Counted from the first letter of the stretch, positions 45,699 through 54,976 are shown. The stretch is 64,000 bases of DNA from Pseudomonadota bacterium (GCA_021325025.1 JAJPHZ010000033.1:1-64000), one strand, 5' to 3'. Notes: a model not told the origin generated them from the sequence alone. Made by a program: numbers and translations.

Positions 45699-47258
45699 AT
45701 GACAGCGCTCTTTCACCAGATGACGATTTGCGGGGTCGGGTTGATCGGCGGTTCGCTGGCCGACATCGCGCGCCGCCACGGACTGGTGGAGCGTGTGGTG
45801 GGAGTGGGGCGCACGCAGGCCAATCTTGATGTCGCGTTGGAGCGCGGCCTGATCGACGTTGCCACGCGCGACCCGGCACAGGCCGCAAAGGGCGCCGACC
45901 TGGTGGTGCTGGCCGCGCCGATCCTTGCGATGCCCGCGCTGCTGGCCGCGATGGTGCCGCATCTGCCGCCCGACGCGGTGATTACCGACGTAGGCAGTGT
46001 CAAGCGTTGGGTGGTGGAGCAGCTTGAGCCGCTGCTGGGTCCCGCGATGGCACTGGTGGCGGCCCATCCGGTGGCCGGCAAGGAAACCACCGGCGCGGCG
46101 GCGGCCGACCCGCAGTTGTTCATCGGCCGGCGCGTGATCATCACACCCTCGGCGCGCACCACGCCGCAGGCGCTTGAGAAGGTGGCGCAGTTGTGGCTTG
46201 CCACCGGCGCGCGCATCGAGCAGATGCCGGCCGATGTGCACGATCGCATCCTGGCGCGCGCCAGCCATCTGCCGCAGTTGGTCTCAAGCGCGCTGGGCGC
46301 GGCGCTGGCCGAGGAGCAGGTTGACGGACGCTACGCCGCCGCCTTCGGCGCGGGCGGCTTGCGCGACACCACGCGCCTGGCGCTGTCCTCGCCCGAGATG
46401 TGGCGCGATATCTGCCTGACCAACCGCGAGGCGATTTTGGACGCGATGGCGTTGTTCATCGCGTCGTTCGAAAACTTCCGCCGCGCCGTGCAAAGCGCCG
46501 ACGGGCAGGCGATCGAGCAGGCGCTGCGCGCCGGGCAGCGAATCGGACGCCATCTGGCGGCCGCCGCGCCCGGGCGCGCGCGCCCGATAGTCGCGATTGA
46601 CGGACCGGTGGGAGCGGGCAAGTCCACCGTGGCGCGCGCGTTGGCCAGGGCGCTGGGCTTTCGGTACCTCAACACCGGCGCGATGTACCGGGCGCTGGCG
46701 CTGGCCGCGCAGCGCGCCGGTATCAGCGCCGACGACCCGGCGCTGGAGCAGCGCCTGGCGCCGCTTTTGGCTGCGGTGCGCATCGAGTTTGACGCCGAGC
46801 GGGTGATGCTCGACGGCGCCGACGTCAGCGCGGCGATTACCGATCCCGCCATCGGCGATCTGGCGTCGCGGCTGTCGGCGCTGGGCGCGGTACGGGCGCG
46901 GATGGTGCAGTTGCAGCGCGCGGCGGCGGCCGGCGGCGGCGTCGTGATGGAAGGACGCGACATCGGCACCGTGGTGTTTCCCGACGCCGAGGTCAAGTTC
47001 TACCTCGACGCCGACGTCAACGTGCGCGCGCAGCGCCGGTATGCCGAGCTTAAGGAAAAGGGCGAGGCGGTTACTCTGGAGCAGGTGCAGGCGGCTTTGA
47101 TCGAGCGCGACCGGCGCGATTCGACCCGTGAAATTGCGCCCCTTAGATGCGCGGCGGATGCAATTGTGGTAAACTCATCTCATCTCTCGGTAGCGCAAGT
47201 CGTCGAGCGATTAACAAGCGAAATTCACCAGCGGTTTCGAGCCGGCAGCGGGACTTGA
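45699..47258 (+). CDS. Fused prephenate dehydrogenase - cytidylate kinase
   Basis: A 519-residue continuous frame. Residues 1-285 are TyrA: Rossmann motif 'GVGLIGGSLA' (12-21), 'VGSVKRWVVEQL', 'AAHPVAGKETTGA' and 'ASHLPQLVSSAL'; it oxidises prephenate to 4-hydroxyphenylpyruvate. Residues 294-519 are a complete cytidylate kinase: P-loop 'GPVGAGKST' (302-310), 'LNTGAMYRALAL', 'VMEGRDIGTVVFPDAEVKFYL' (positions about 415-435) and 'RDRRDSTREIAPL'. The linker ('GRHLAAAAPGRARP') is short and Ala-rich. Related genomes usually have aroA between tyrA and cmk; it is missing here. rpsA follows, as is normal after cmk. Confidence 0.92.
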   Translation: MTALFHQMTICGVGLIGGSLADIARRHGLVERVVGVGRTQANLDVALERGLIDVATRDPAQAAKGADLVVLAAPILAMPALLAAMVPHLPPDAVITDVGSVKRWVVEQLEPLLGPAMALVAAHPVAGKETTGAAAADPQLFIGRRVIITPSARTTPQALEKVAQLWLATGARIEQMPADVHDRILARASHLPQLVSSALGAALAEEQVDGRYAAAFGAGGLRDTTRLALSSPEMWRDICLTNREAILDAMALFIASFENFRRAVQSADGQAIEQALRAGQRIGRHLAAAAPGRARPIVAIDGPVGAGKSTVARALARALGFRYLNTGAMYRALALAAQRAGISADDPALEQRLAPLLAAVRIEFDAERVMLDGADVSAAITDPAIGDLASRLSALGAVRARMVQLQRAAAAGGGVVMEGRDIGTVVFPDAEVKFYLDADVNVRAQRRYAELKEKGEAVTLEQVQAALIERDRRDSTREIAPLRCAADAIVVNSSHLSVAQVVERLTSEIHQRFRAGSGT

Positions 47259-47327
47259 ATCGGGGATGGCCCGGTTGTATGGAATCGTGTGAGCCGATCG
47301 AATCTTCGCGCGGAAGGTCCCAAATAA

Positions 47328-49073
47328 ATGGAGAAAGGTTTGTCTAACACGCCACACGGAGGAGACGATGAATTTGAGTCGTTGATGGAGAAAAGCCTCA
47401 ACGCGCCGCGGCCCGGTGATGTTCTGACCGGCCGTGTACTGCTTATCACCCGCGATTACGTCATCGTCGACATTAACTACAAGTGCGAGGGCCAGGTGCC
47501 GCTCGCCGAATTCATTGACCCCGACGGCAACGTCGCGGTCAATGAAGGCGACGAGATCGACGTGTACTTCGACGGCACCGAGACCGAAAATGGCACGGTG
47601 ATGCTGTCGCGGGCCAAGGCGGAGAAGTTCAAGATCTGGCGCGAACTGGAGCGCGCCTTCCAGACCGACACCGCGGTGGAAGGCGTGGTGCTGGGCAAGG
47701 TCAAGGGTGGGTTGAAGGTTGATATCGGGGTGCCGGCGTTCCTGCCCGGTTCGCACGTGGACATCCGCCCGGTGCGCAACCTCGATCGTTATATCGGGCA
47801 GCGGGGGCGTTTCCAGATCCTCAAATTCAATCGCGCGCGCGCCAACGTGGTGGTCTCACGCCGCAGCGTGCTGGAGCGCGAGCGCGCCTCGCTCAAGGAG
47901 CAAACTCTGCGCGTGCTCGAAGAGGGCGTCATCCTGGAGGGCACGGTCAAGAACATCACCGACTACGGCGCCTTCATCGATTTGGGCGGGATTGACGGGC
48001 TGCTCCACATCACCGACATGTCGTGGGGACGCCTGCAGCATCCCTCCGAAGTGCTCAAGGTGGGCGAGAAGGTCAAGGTCGTCGTCCTTAAGTACGATCC
48101 CGAACGCGAGCGCGTCTCGCTGGGCATGAAGCAGATCATGACCGACCCGTGGACCGAGGCGGCGACCAACTACCCGGTGGGCCGGCGCGTGCGCGGCAAG
48201 GTGGTCAGCGTTACCGACTACGGCGCCTTTGTCGAGTTGGAAAAGGGCGTGGAAGGGCTCATCCACGTCTCCGAGATGAGCTGGACCAAGCGCACCGTAC
48301 ATCCCTCCAAGGTGGTCAACGTCGGCGACATGGTGGAGGTGCAGGTACTGGGCGTGGACGAGGCCAACCGGCGCATCTCGCTGGGGCTCAAGCAGACCGA
48401 GCCCAATCCCTGGCAGGTGCTGGCCGAGAAGCACACCCCGGGCTCGCACGTCAAGGGCAAGGTCAAGTCAATCACCGACTTCGGCATCTTCGTGGAAATC
48501 GAATCGGGCATCGACGGCCTGGTGCACATCTCCGACCTGTCGTGGACCAAGAAAGTCAAGCATCCCTCGGAGCTGTATCGCAAGGGTGACGAGGTCGAGG
48601 CGGTCGTGCTGGGCATCGACGTCGACAACGAGCGCGTCAGCCTGGGCATCAAGCAGCTCAGCGAAGATCCGTGGAACACCATCGGGCAGCGCTATCCGAT
48701 CAACTCCAAGGTCAGCGGCAAGGTCACCTCGATCGCCGATTTCGGTGTGTTCGTGGAAATCGAAGACGGCATCGAGGGGCTGATCCACGTCTCGCAATTG
48801 AGCAGCGAGCGGGTGGACAAGCCCAGCTCGCTGTTCAAGGTCGGCGACCAGGTCGAGGCGCTGGTGGTGCAGCTTGATCCCAAGGAGCGGCGCATCGGGT
48901 TGTCGATCCGGGCGCTCAAGCAGCATGAGGAGCGCGAGGAGATGCAGGCCTACATGCGGCGCGAACATCAGGGCGCGCGCTTTTCCTTCGAAGACATCCT
49001 CAACGAAGAGCTGCGCCTGGACCGCGAAGACGGCGAAAGCCGGGGCGCGCGGGGCAAGGCGCGCGAGCGCTAA
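47328..49073 (+). CDS. rpsA: 30S ribosomal protein S1
   Basis: A 581-residue protein with six S1 (OB-fold) repeats, each about 85 residues. Repeats 3-6 are the most regular: 'GTVKNITDYGAFIDLGGIDG', 'GKVVSVTDYGAFVELEKGVEG', 'GKVKSITDFGIFVEIESGID' and 'GKVTSIADFGVFVEIEDGIEG' openings (each near 190, 275, 362 and 449). The first two are the divergent ribosome-binding type. It helps mRNA load onto the 30S subunit. The C-terminus is charged and rich in Arg and Glu. It lies 69 bases after the TyrA-Cmk gene. Confidence 0.95.
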   Translation: MEKGLSNTPHGGDDEFESLMEKSLNAPRPGDVLTGRVLLITRDYVIVDINYKCEGQVPLAEFIDPDGNVAVNEGDEIDVYFDGTETENGTVMLSRAKAEKFKIWRELERAFQTDTAVEGVVLGKVKGGLKVDIGVPAFLPGSHVDIRPVRNLDRYIGQRGRFQILKFNRARANVVVSRRSVLERERASLKEQTLRVLEEGVILEGTVKNITDYGAFIDLGGIDGLLHITDMSWGRLQHPSEVLKVGEKVKVVVLKYDPERERVSLGMKQIMTDPWTEAATNYPVGRRVRGKVVSVTDYGAFVELEKGVEGLIHVSEMSWTKRTVHPSKVVNVGDMVEVQVLGVDEANRRISLGLKQTEPNPWQVLAEKHTPGSHVKGKVKSITDFGIFVEIESGIDGLVHISDLSWTKKVKHPSELYRKGDEVEAVVLGIDVDNERVSLGIKQLSEDPWNTIGQRYPINSKVSGKVTSIADFGVFVEIEDGIEGLIHVSQLSSERVDKPSSLFKVGDQVEALVVQLDPKERRIGLSIRALKQHEEREEMQAYMRREHQGARFSFEDILNEELRLDREDGESRGARGKARER

Positions 49074-49151
49074 TCCGCGGCGCGCGCGGCGGCGGGCGAT
49101 GGCCAGGCGGCAAGCAATCGGCCGGCGCGCGCGTGCAGTGGCGCGGGCGCG

Positions 49152-49700
49152 ATGATGGAGCAGCGCGGCGGACCGGGCGACGGCGCACGATGGCGCCAGT
49201 TGTGGGCGCCGTGGCGGTCGGCCTATGTGCGCTCGGCGCCGCGCCCGCCAGGCGCACGTTGCATCTTTTGCTTCGGCGCCATCAAAGAGTCCTCACGCCG
49301 GCGCCGCCTGGTGTTGTACGCCGGCGCCGAAGCCGTGGTAATGCTTAACCGCTATCCCTACAACAACGGCCACCTGCTGATCGCGCCGCGCCGCCATGTG
49401 GCTGAACTCCAAGAGCTCAGCGCCGCCGAAGCGGGCGCGATCAACGCGCTGATGCGCGAGGCGGTGCGCATCCTCAAACAAACCATCGCTCCGCACGGCT
49501 TCAACCTCGGCGCCAATCTGGGGCGCGTGGCCGGCGCCGGCATTGCCGACCATCTGCACTGGCACGTGGTGCCGCGCTGGAACGGCGACACCAACTTCAT
49601 GCCCGTGATTGCGCAGACGCGGGTGGTCTCCGAGCATCTGGAGGCCTCTTTCGAGCTGCTCGAACCGCTTTTCAGACAACTGCAAAGTCCCGTATCCTGA
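49152..49700 (+). CDS. HIT-domain nucleotide hydrolase/phosphorylase
   Basis: A 182-residue histidine-triad protein. The N-terminal 'LWAPWRSAYV' and 'CIFCFG' (a possible zinc pair with later His) are typical of the Ap4A-phosphorylase-like bacterial branch. The catalytic triad is 'HLHWHVVPRW'. 'YPYNNGHLLIAPRRHV' is the nucleotide-binding strand region. It probably hydrolyses or phosphorolyses dinucleoside polyphosphates. It sits between rpsA and the AAA/VWA pair on the same strand. Confidence 0.9.
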   Translation: MMEQRGGPGDGARWRQLWAPWRSAYVRSAPRPPGARCIFCFGAIKESSRRRRLVLYAGAEAVVMLNRYPYNNGHLLIAPRRHVAELQELSAAEAGAINALMREAVRILKQTIAPHGFNLGANLGRVAGAGIADHLHWHVVPRWNGDTNFMPVIAQTRVVSEHLEASFELLEPLFRQLQSPVS

Positions 49701-49723
49701 AGGACGGGGACAAGGGACCGCTT

Positions 49724-51133
49724 ATGGATGAAAGCAGGCTTCAGATTCGAACCGTAGGCGAACTCAAACGGGCGGGCTACCGGGTCAAGCCGGTGCGCAT
49801 CGAGATGCGCGAAAATCTGCTCACGATGCTGCGCAACAAACAGCGCATCATGCCGGGCATTCTGGGCTACGACGATTCGGTGATTCCGGAGATCGAAAAC
49901 GGCATCCTCGCCGGCCATCACATGGTCTTTCTGGGCGAACGCGGGCAGGCCAAATCGCGCATCATCCGTGCCCTGGCCGATCTGCTCGACGAGTACGTGC
50001 CGGCGGTCAAGGGATGCGAGATCAACGACCATCCGCTGGCGCCGATCTGCAAGGAATGCCGGCGCAAGGCGGCGGCGGCGGGCGACGAGCTGGAGATCGA
50101 ATGGATCGGACGCGAGCGGCGCTACGCCGAAAAACTGGCCACGCCCGACGTTTCGATCGCCGACCTGATCGGCGAGATCGATCCGATCAAGGTGGCCGAG
50201 GGGCGCTATCTGGCCGACGAGGAAACCATCCACTACGGCCTGATTCCGCGCACCAACCGCGGCATCTTCGCCATCAACGAACTGCCCGACCTGACCGAAA
50301 AGGTGCAGGTCGGACTGTTCAACCTGATGGAGGAGAAGGACGTTCAGATCAAAGGCTACAAGATTCGCCTGCCCATCGACCTGGTGCTGGTAGCCAGCGC
50401 CAATCCTGAGGACTACACCTCGCGCGGGCGCATCATCACGCCGCTCAAGGATCGCTTCGACGTGCAGATCCGCACCCATTATCCCAAGACCATCCAGGAC
50501 GAGATCGCGATCATGGAGCAGGAGTCAACCTATCCGGCCTCGCCCGGGATGGAGGTCAGAGTGCCGCCCTTCATCAAGGACATCATGGCGCAGTTGACCT
50601 TCGAGGCGCGCGGCTCCAACGAAATCAACCAGACCTCGGGGGTTTCGGTGCGCGTGACCATCAACAACTACGAATCGCTGATCTCCAACGCCGAGAAACG
50701 CGCCGTGCGCAACGGCGACACCGAAGTCGTGCCGCGCCTGTCCGACCTGCATTCGATCTACGCGTCGACCGCGGGCAAGATCGAGATGGAATACGCGGGC
50801 GAAGAGAAGAAGGAAGAGGAGCTGATCGAGCGGCTGATCAACCGCGCCGTGCTCAAGGTCTTCGACAAGCTGGTCAAGGTCGACGACCTCAAGGAAATTA
50901 TCGCCTACTTCGATCAGGGATGGGGTGTCGAGGTGTCCGACATGTCGCCGGTGGATGAATACATCGAGGCGGTGCGGACCATTCCGGGACTCAAGGCGGC
51001 GGTCGCCAGGCTGGGACCGGCCGAAAGCCCGGCCCTGATGGCGTCGACCGTCGAGCTGATCCTCGAGGGCCTGCATCTGCATCAGAAACTCAACAAGGAA
51101 CGGCGCGGAGGACGCTTCGCCTACCACGCCTGA
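49724..51133 (+). CDS. ChlI/MoxR-like AAA ATPase
   Basis: A 469-residue AAA+ protein of the magnesium-chelatase/MoxR clade. The P-loop reads 'GERGQAKS' (71-78), with Ala where a Gly normally precedes Lys. 'RGIFAINELPDL' takes the Walker B place with Asn-Glu. 'ASANPEDYTSRGRIITPLKDRF' holds the sensor and Arg finger. A small insert with 'CKEC' (about 113-116) and an earlier Cys may bind metal. The next gene encodes a von Willebrand A protein, the usual partner of such ATPases, so the pair probably remodels or loads metal into an unidentified protein. Confidence 0.87.
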   Translation: MDESRLQIRTVGELKRAGYRVKPVRIEMRENLLTMLRNKQRIMPGILGYDDSVIPEIENGILAGHHMVFLGERGQAKSRIIRALADLLDEYVPAVKGCEINDHPLAPICKECRRKAAAAGDELEIEWIGRERRYAEKLATPDVSIADLIGEIDPIKVAEGRYLADEETIHYGLIPRTNRGIFAINELPDLTEKVQVGLFNLMEEKDVQIKGYKIRLPIDLVLVASANPEDYTSRGRIITPLKDRFDVQIRTHYPKTIQDEIAIMEQESTYPASPGMEVRVPPFIKDIMAQLTFEARGSNEINQTSGVSVRVTINNYESLISNAEKRAVRNGDTEVVPRLSDLHSIYASTAGKIEMEYAGEEKKEEELIERLINRAVLKVFDKLVKVDDLKEIIAYFDQGWGVEVSDMSPVDEYIEAVRTIPGLKAAVARLGPAESPALMASTVELILEGLHLHQKLNKERRGGRFAYHA

Positions 51134-51154
51134 CACTTAACGGGGGTCCGGCCG

Positions 51155-52750
51155 ATGGCTGTCATACGCTACACGCAATGGGACGGCTCGCAGCGCATCC
51201 GGCTTGACGCCGACAAGGTGCTGGAGAAGCTCTCCGAGTATCTGTCCTACACCGACGACGTGCGCCAGGCGATGGACTGGCTGATGCGCCAGGGCTTTGA
51301 GATCGACGGCGCGCGCGTGATGGGCCTGGACGAGTTTTTGGAGGAGTTGCGCCAGGAAATTCGCCAGCGTTACCGCGATTTTAATTTAAAGAACGCGCTG
51401 TCGGAGATGGAGCAGCGGCTGCAGGACATCCTGGATCGCGAACGCGAGGCGCTGGAGTCGGGGCGTCAGCAGGGCAAGGCCGGGATGCAGGAGAAGATGC
51501 AGCGGCTTAACAGCTTGCCGCAGCGGCTCTCCCAGGCCCTGCGCAAACTGGAGAACTACGAATTCGAAGACGCCGAAGCGAACGAGGACTTCGAGGAGCT
51601 GCTCTCGGAGTACGAAAACATCCGCGACCTGGAGAATTTCCGCGACCGCTACGGGCAGATGTTTCACGGCCCCACCAGCCTCAACTACGAGCAGGCGCTG
51701 GAGCTGATGCGCGAGATGGAGCGGCTCAAGCAGCTCGAACAGGACCTGATGTCGGAGAACTTCGAATCGATCTCGCTGGAGGAACTCAAGGAGCTGCTGG
51801 GGCAGCAGGCGATGCAGGACTTTCAGAACCTGCGCCAGGTGGTGCTGCTGCTCAAGAACTCGGGCTACGTGATGCAAAAGGGCAACCAGCTCCAGCTCTC
51901 GCCCAAGGGCGTGCGGCGCATCGGCGAGCTGGCCCTGCGCGACATCTACCAGGGACTGCTCAAGGATCGCCACGGCGGACACGTGACCGACTATCGCGGC
52001 CAGGTGGAGATGAAGCCCGAGCAGACCCATAGCTGGGTCTTCGGCGAGCCGCTTAACCTTGATCTGGTCGGGACGCTCAAGCGCGCGCTGGCGCGCGGGC
52101 CCTCGGTGCCGCTTAAGCTGGGGCACGACGACTTCCAGGTCTACGACAGCGATTACGGCAGCTCGTGCTCCACGGTGCTGTGCCTGGACATGTCGTGGTC
52201 GATGAGCTGGGAGGGGCGGTTCGCGGCGGCCAAGAAGGTCGCGATGGCGATGGAGACGTTGATCCGCACCAAGTTCCCGCGCGACTACTTCGCGATCGTG
52301 GGCTTCTTCACGCGCGCCGTGGAACTCAAGCTGCGCGACCTGCCCGAGGCGTCGTGGAACATGGGCGACCCGTTCACCAATCTGCAGGACGGACTGCGCC
52401 TGGCCACCGAGCTGCTGTCGCGCCATCCAGCCAAGAACCAGCACATCATCGTGATTACCGACGGACAGCCCACCGCCTACTTTTTGAAGGATCGGCTGTA
52501 CTGCGAATGGCCGCTGTCCTTCGGCGGCATCAGCGTGCGCGCCGCGCAGGAGACGCTAAAGCAGGTCGAGCGGGTCAGCCGGATGGGAATCACGATCAAC
52601 ACGTTCATGCTCGACGACTCGCCCAGCCTGCGCGCGTTTGTCGAGAAGATGACCCAGATCAACCGCGGCCGCGCCCTCTACACTCGCCCCGACCATCTGG
52701 GCGAGTACATGCTGGTCGATTACCTGTCCAAAAAGCGCAAGCGCATCTGA
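51155..52750 (+). CDS. VWA-domain partner protein of the AAA ATPase
   Basis: A 531-residue protein. The first 300 residues are helical, charged and coiled-coil-like ('MEQRLQDILDREREALESG', 'LREMERLKQLEQDLM'-type stretches). A von Willebrand A domain follows from about 335, with an intact MIDAS motif ('CLDMSWSMSWEGRF', Asp at about 345), 'VGFFTRAVELKL' and 'VITDGQPTAYF'. It is 21 bases after the AAA gene. This arrangement parallels the ChlI/ChlD and MoxR/VWA systems, where the VWA subunit binds the client. The client is not visible. Confidence 0.87.
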   Translation: MAVIRYTQWDGSQRIRLDADKVLEKLSEYLSYTDDVRQAMDWLMRQGFEIDGARVMGLDEFLEELRQEIRQRYRDFNLKNALSEMEQRLQDILDREREALESGRQQGKAGMQEKMQRLNSLPQRLSQALRKLENYEFEDAEANEDFEELLSEYENIRDLENFRDRYGQMFHGPTSLNYEQALELMREMERLKQLEQDLMSENFESISLEELKELLGQQAMQDFQNLRQVVLLLKNSGYVMQKGNQLQLSPKGVRRIGELALRDIYQGLLKDRHGGHVTDYRGQVEMKPEQTHSWVFGEPLNLDLVGTLKRALARGPSVPLKLGHDDFQVYDSDYGSSCSTVLCLDMSWSMSWEGRFAAAKKVAMAMETLIRTKFPRDYFAIVGFFTRAVELKLRDLPEASWNMGDPFTNLQDGLRLATELLSRHPAKNQHIIVITDGQPTAYFLKDRLYCEWPLSFGGISVRAAQETLKQVERVSRMGITINTFMLDDSPSLRAFVEKMTQINRGRALYTRPDHLGEYMLVDYLSKKRKRI

Positions 52751-52813
52751 CCCGCTGCCCAATAGCGGGGCGAGCATCCCTGGCTGTCCTGCTGACCCCG
52801 GCGCGCCCCGCGT

Positions 52814-52819
52814 TATAAT
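52814..52819 (+). promoter_or_regulatory. Candidate sigma70 -10 for the VOC gene
   Basis: A perfect TATAAT, with CTGACC (52792-52797) 16 bases upstream as a weak -35. It lies 75 bases before the VOC start at 52894 and after a 6-bp hairpin (52751-52769) that ends the VWA gene. Confidence 0.5.
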
Positions 52820-52893
52820 TTCAAATGACGCCGCTGAAGCCGGCAAAGCCCGGGCTTCGGCCCATTGCGCAGGACGGACACGGGAGGCAGCCT

Positions 52894-53262
52894 ATGATCA
52901 CGCTGAATCACACCATTGTACCGGCGCGCGACAAGGAGGCGTCGGCCCGGCACTTCGCACATCTGTTCGGGCTCAAGTACGAGGGTCCGATGGGGCCGTT
53001 CGCGCCGGTGCGGATCAACGACACGCTTACGTTTGACTTCGACGACCGGCGCGGCGAGCGCTTCGACCGCCATCATTACGCTTTTCACGTAAGCGACGCG
53101 GAGTTTGACGCGATCTTCGAACGCGTCAAAGCCGCGGGCATCGTGTACGGCAGTTCGCCCTGGTCACTGGAGGACGGGAAAATCAACAACTGGCGCGGCG
53201 GCCGCGGCGTGTACTTCCGCGACCTCGACGGCCACATCCTGGAACTGCTGACGCGCACCTGA
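52894..53262 (+). CDS. VOC-family (glyoxalase/bleomycin-resistance) protein
   Basis: A 122-residue protein starting at ATG 52894, after GGGAGG. It has the two beta-alpha-beta-beta-beta modules of the vicinal-oxygen-chelate fold. Likely metal ligands are His in 'LNHTIVP', His in 'HHYAFHV' and Glu in 'GHILELLTR'. It ends in the typical 'YFRDLDGHILEL'. It could be a lyase, a dioxygenase or a binding protein; no substrate is evident. A good TATAAT lies upstream. Confidence 0.87.
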   Translation: MITLNHTIVPARDKEASARHFAHLFGLKYEGPMGPFAPVRINDTLTFDFDDRRGERFDRHHYAFHVSDAEFDAIFERVKAAGIVYGSSPWSLEDGKINNWRGGRGVYFRDLDGHILELLTRT

Positions 53263-53279
53263 AAGCGGGCGACAAGCGC

Positions 53280-54551
53280 TCACGAAACCGGCTGAGGGGC
53301 GGGGGATGCGCCGACGGCGCGTTCGCGGTAGGACACGCATCCCATCGGAAGGAAGCTGGCGATCAGCAGGGCCACGGCGAACAGCTCAAAGATGCCGGCA
53401 TAGCTGGCGGTGCGGTCGAACACCGCGCCGGCCGCGATCGGCCCCGCCGCGCTGCCGATCACGCCCAGCGTGACCAGCAGCCCCGACAGCGACCCGAAGC
53501 GGCGCAGCCCTACCGCGTCGGCTAGTATCGCCGGCATCAGCCCAATCGGCGCGCCGACCGAAAGCCCATAGACGAGCGTGAACAGCACCAGCATCGCGGG
53601 ATGCCGCGCGTAGAGCAGCAGCACAATTCCGCATCCCACCGTGAACAGATTCAGTCCGTAGATGAAGCGGATTCCGAACCGGTCGGCCGCCGCGCCGAAA
53701 CCCGGCTTGCCCACGATGTTCAAGCCTAGTGCGATGCTCAACACCAACGCCGCGCGCTCCGCCGTCATCCCCAGCCCGATCAGATATGGAACGGTGTGCA
53801 CGACCAGCGCGGTGGCACCGAATGCGTAAGTCAGATAGGAGAGCGCGATTATCCAAAATGAGCGCTCCCTGAGCGCCTCGCCGACGTCCAGTCCCGACTG
53901 CGTGTCCTCGGGCGCGCCCTGGGCTGCATGCACTCCGTGTGCGCCGTGAGCGCCGGCGGCTATGCCGGAAACGCCCTCGGGCCGGCTGCGCACGAGCACG
54001 AACATCGCGGGGACGACCAGTACGAAGACGGGCAGCGCCATCAGCACGTACGTGGTGCGCCATCCGATATGCGCGATCAAATACGTGCACACCAGCGTCA
54101 TCACCATGCCACCCACTTCGATGCCGGTGACCGCCACCGTCATCGCCAGCGCGCGCCGTTGCTCAAACCAGTTGCCGAGCACGTAGTAACAGGGAGTCAT
54201 GGCGCAGACGGCAGCGCCCACTCCCAGCAGCGCGTACGCCGAAACCATCCAGGCCAGGCTGTGCGCGGCGCTGGCCATCAGAAAAGCCACCCCCGACAGC
54301 GCCGCGCCCACCGTCACCACCCAGCGCGCCTCGGTGCGATCGAGCAGCCATCCGACGCCAACTCCCATCACGGCCGCGGCCAGGCTGATCGCCGAAGTAA
54401 GCATCGACAACTGCGTGCGGCTCCAGCCGAAATACTTGAGCAGGGGTGTAAAGAACACTCCGGCGGTATCATAGCCCGTGCCCACGATGAAGAACTGAGC
54501 GATGAAGAATCCGCCCACGATGATCCATCCTCGACGCTCGCGGCTGGTCAT
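53280..54551 (-). CDS. MFS transporter (OFA/monocarboxylate-carrier-like)
   Basis: A 423-residue, 12-helix carrier. The signature 'GVFFTPLLKYFGWSRTQLS' and the loop motif 'GWLLDRTEARW' are shared with the carrier at 1975-3252, so the two are paralogues of one subfamily. The central loop is Ala/His-rich ('AAGAHGAHGVHAAQGA'). An organic-acid substrate is inferred from family. It lies just downstream of the truncated acyl-CoA dehydrogenase on the same strand and probably once shared an operon with it. Confidence 0.88.
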   Translation of the reverse strand: MTSRERRGWIIVGGFFIAQFFIVGTGYDTAGVFFTPLLKYFGWSRTQLSMLTSAISLAAAVMGVGVGWLLDRTEARWVVTVGAALSGVAFLMASAAHSLAWMVSAYALLGVGAAVCAMTPCYYVLGNWFEQRRALAMTVAVTGIEVGGMVMTLVCTYLIAHIGWRTTYVLMALPVFVLVVPAMFVLVRSRPEGVSGIAAGAHGAHGVHAAQGAPEDTQSGLDVGEALRERSFWIIALSYLTYAFGATALVVHTVPYLIGLGMTAERAALVLSIALGLNIVGKPGFGAAADRFGIRFIYGLNLFTVGCGIVLLLYARHPAMLVLFTLVYGLSVGAPIGLMPAILADAVGLRRFGSLSGLLVTLGVIGSAAGPIAAGAVFDRTASYAGIFELFAVALLIASFLPMGCVSYRERAVGASPAPQPVS

Positions 54552-54566
54552 ATCGACAATCCTTGC

Positions 54567-54823
54567 CTACTTCGGCAGGCCGAACGTGGGCTCGCCGATT
54601 ATGTTGCGTTGAATCCGCCGTATTCACACGGCCACCAGCTGCCCAGCCAGCGCGCCTGGTAGAGCTTTTTCTGGAACTCGCGCCGGCGCTCGGAAATCGC
54701 CCAATTGGGCGCTGTGATGCTGCCCGAGGGACCGGTGCGAAGATCGGGCGGGAGGTTGGCCGCCAGCCATTGCCGCAACTCCTGGCGCAATGCTTCCTGT
54801 TCGGGAGTGAATTCGAAGTCCAT
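54567..54823 (-). pseudogene. Acyl-CoA dehydrogenase reduced to its two ends by an internal deletion
   Basis: Reading down from 54823, the first 70 codons are a typical acyl-CoA dehydrogenase N-terminus ('MDFEFTPEQEALRQEL' ... 'WLGSWWPCEYGG'). Straight after this, in another frame, comes 'IQRNIIGEPTFGLPK' and a stop at 54569-54567. That is the standard C-terminal end of the same family. About 300 internal codons are gone and the junction (near 54612-54617) is out of frame, so translation stops after 74 residues. The remnant lies upstream of the MFS gene. It is a real deletion scar or an assembly misjoin. Confidence 0.75.
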
Positions 54824-54976
54824 CGCTGCGCGCGCCCGGCGTGCCAGCCGCCTGCGCCGACTTGTAGCATGAATCGCGGCGCGCCGTACAATCGCCCATC
54901 GGCCTTTGGTTGTTGCCTGTGAGCACAAGTGGTAGCAGGGAATTAAAATCAAAAGCGGCGGCGGGAGGATTTTTCG

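Noticed and set aside
49724-52750. Magnesium chelatase ChlI/ChlD
   Set aside because: The architecture is similar, but no tetrapyrrole genes are nearby and the P-loop and Walker B are altered. A MoxR/VWA-type system is safer.
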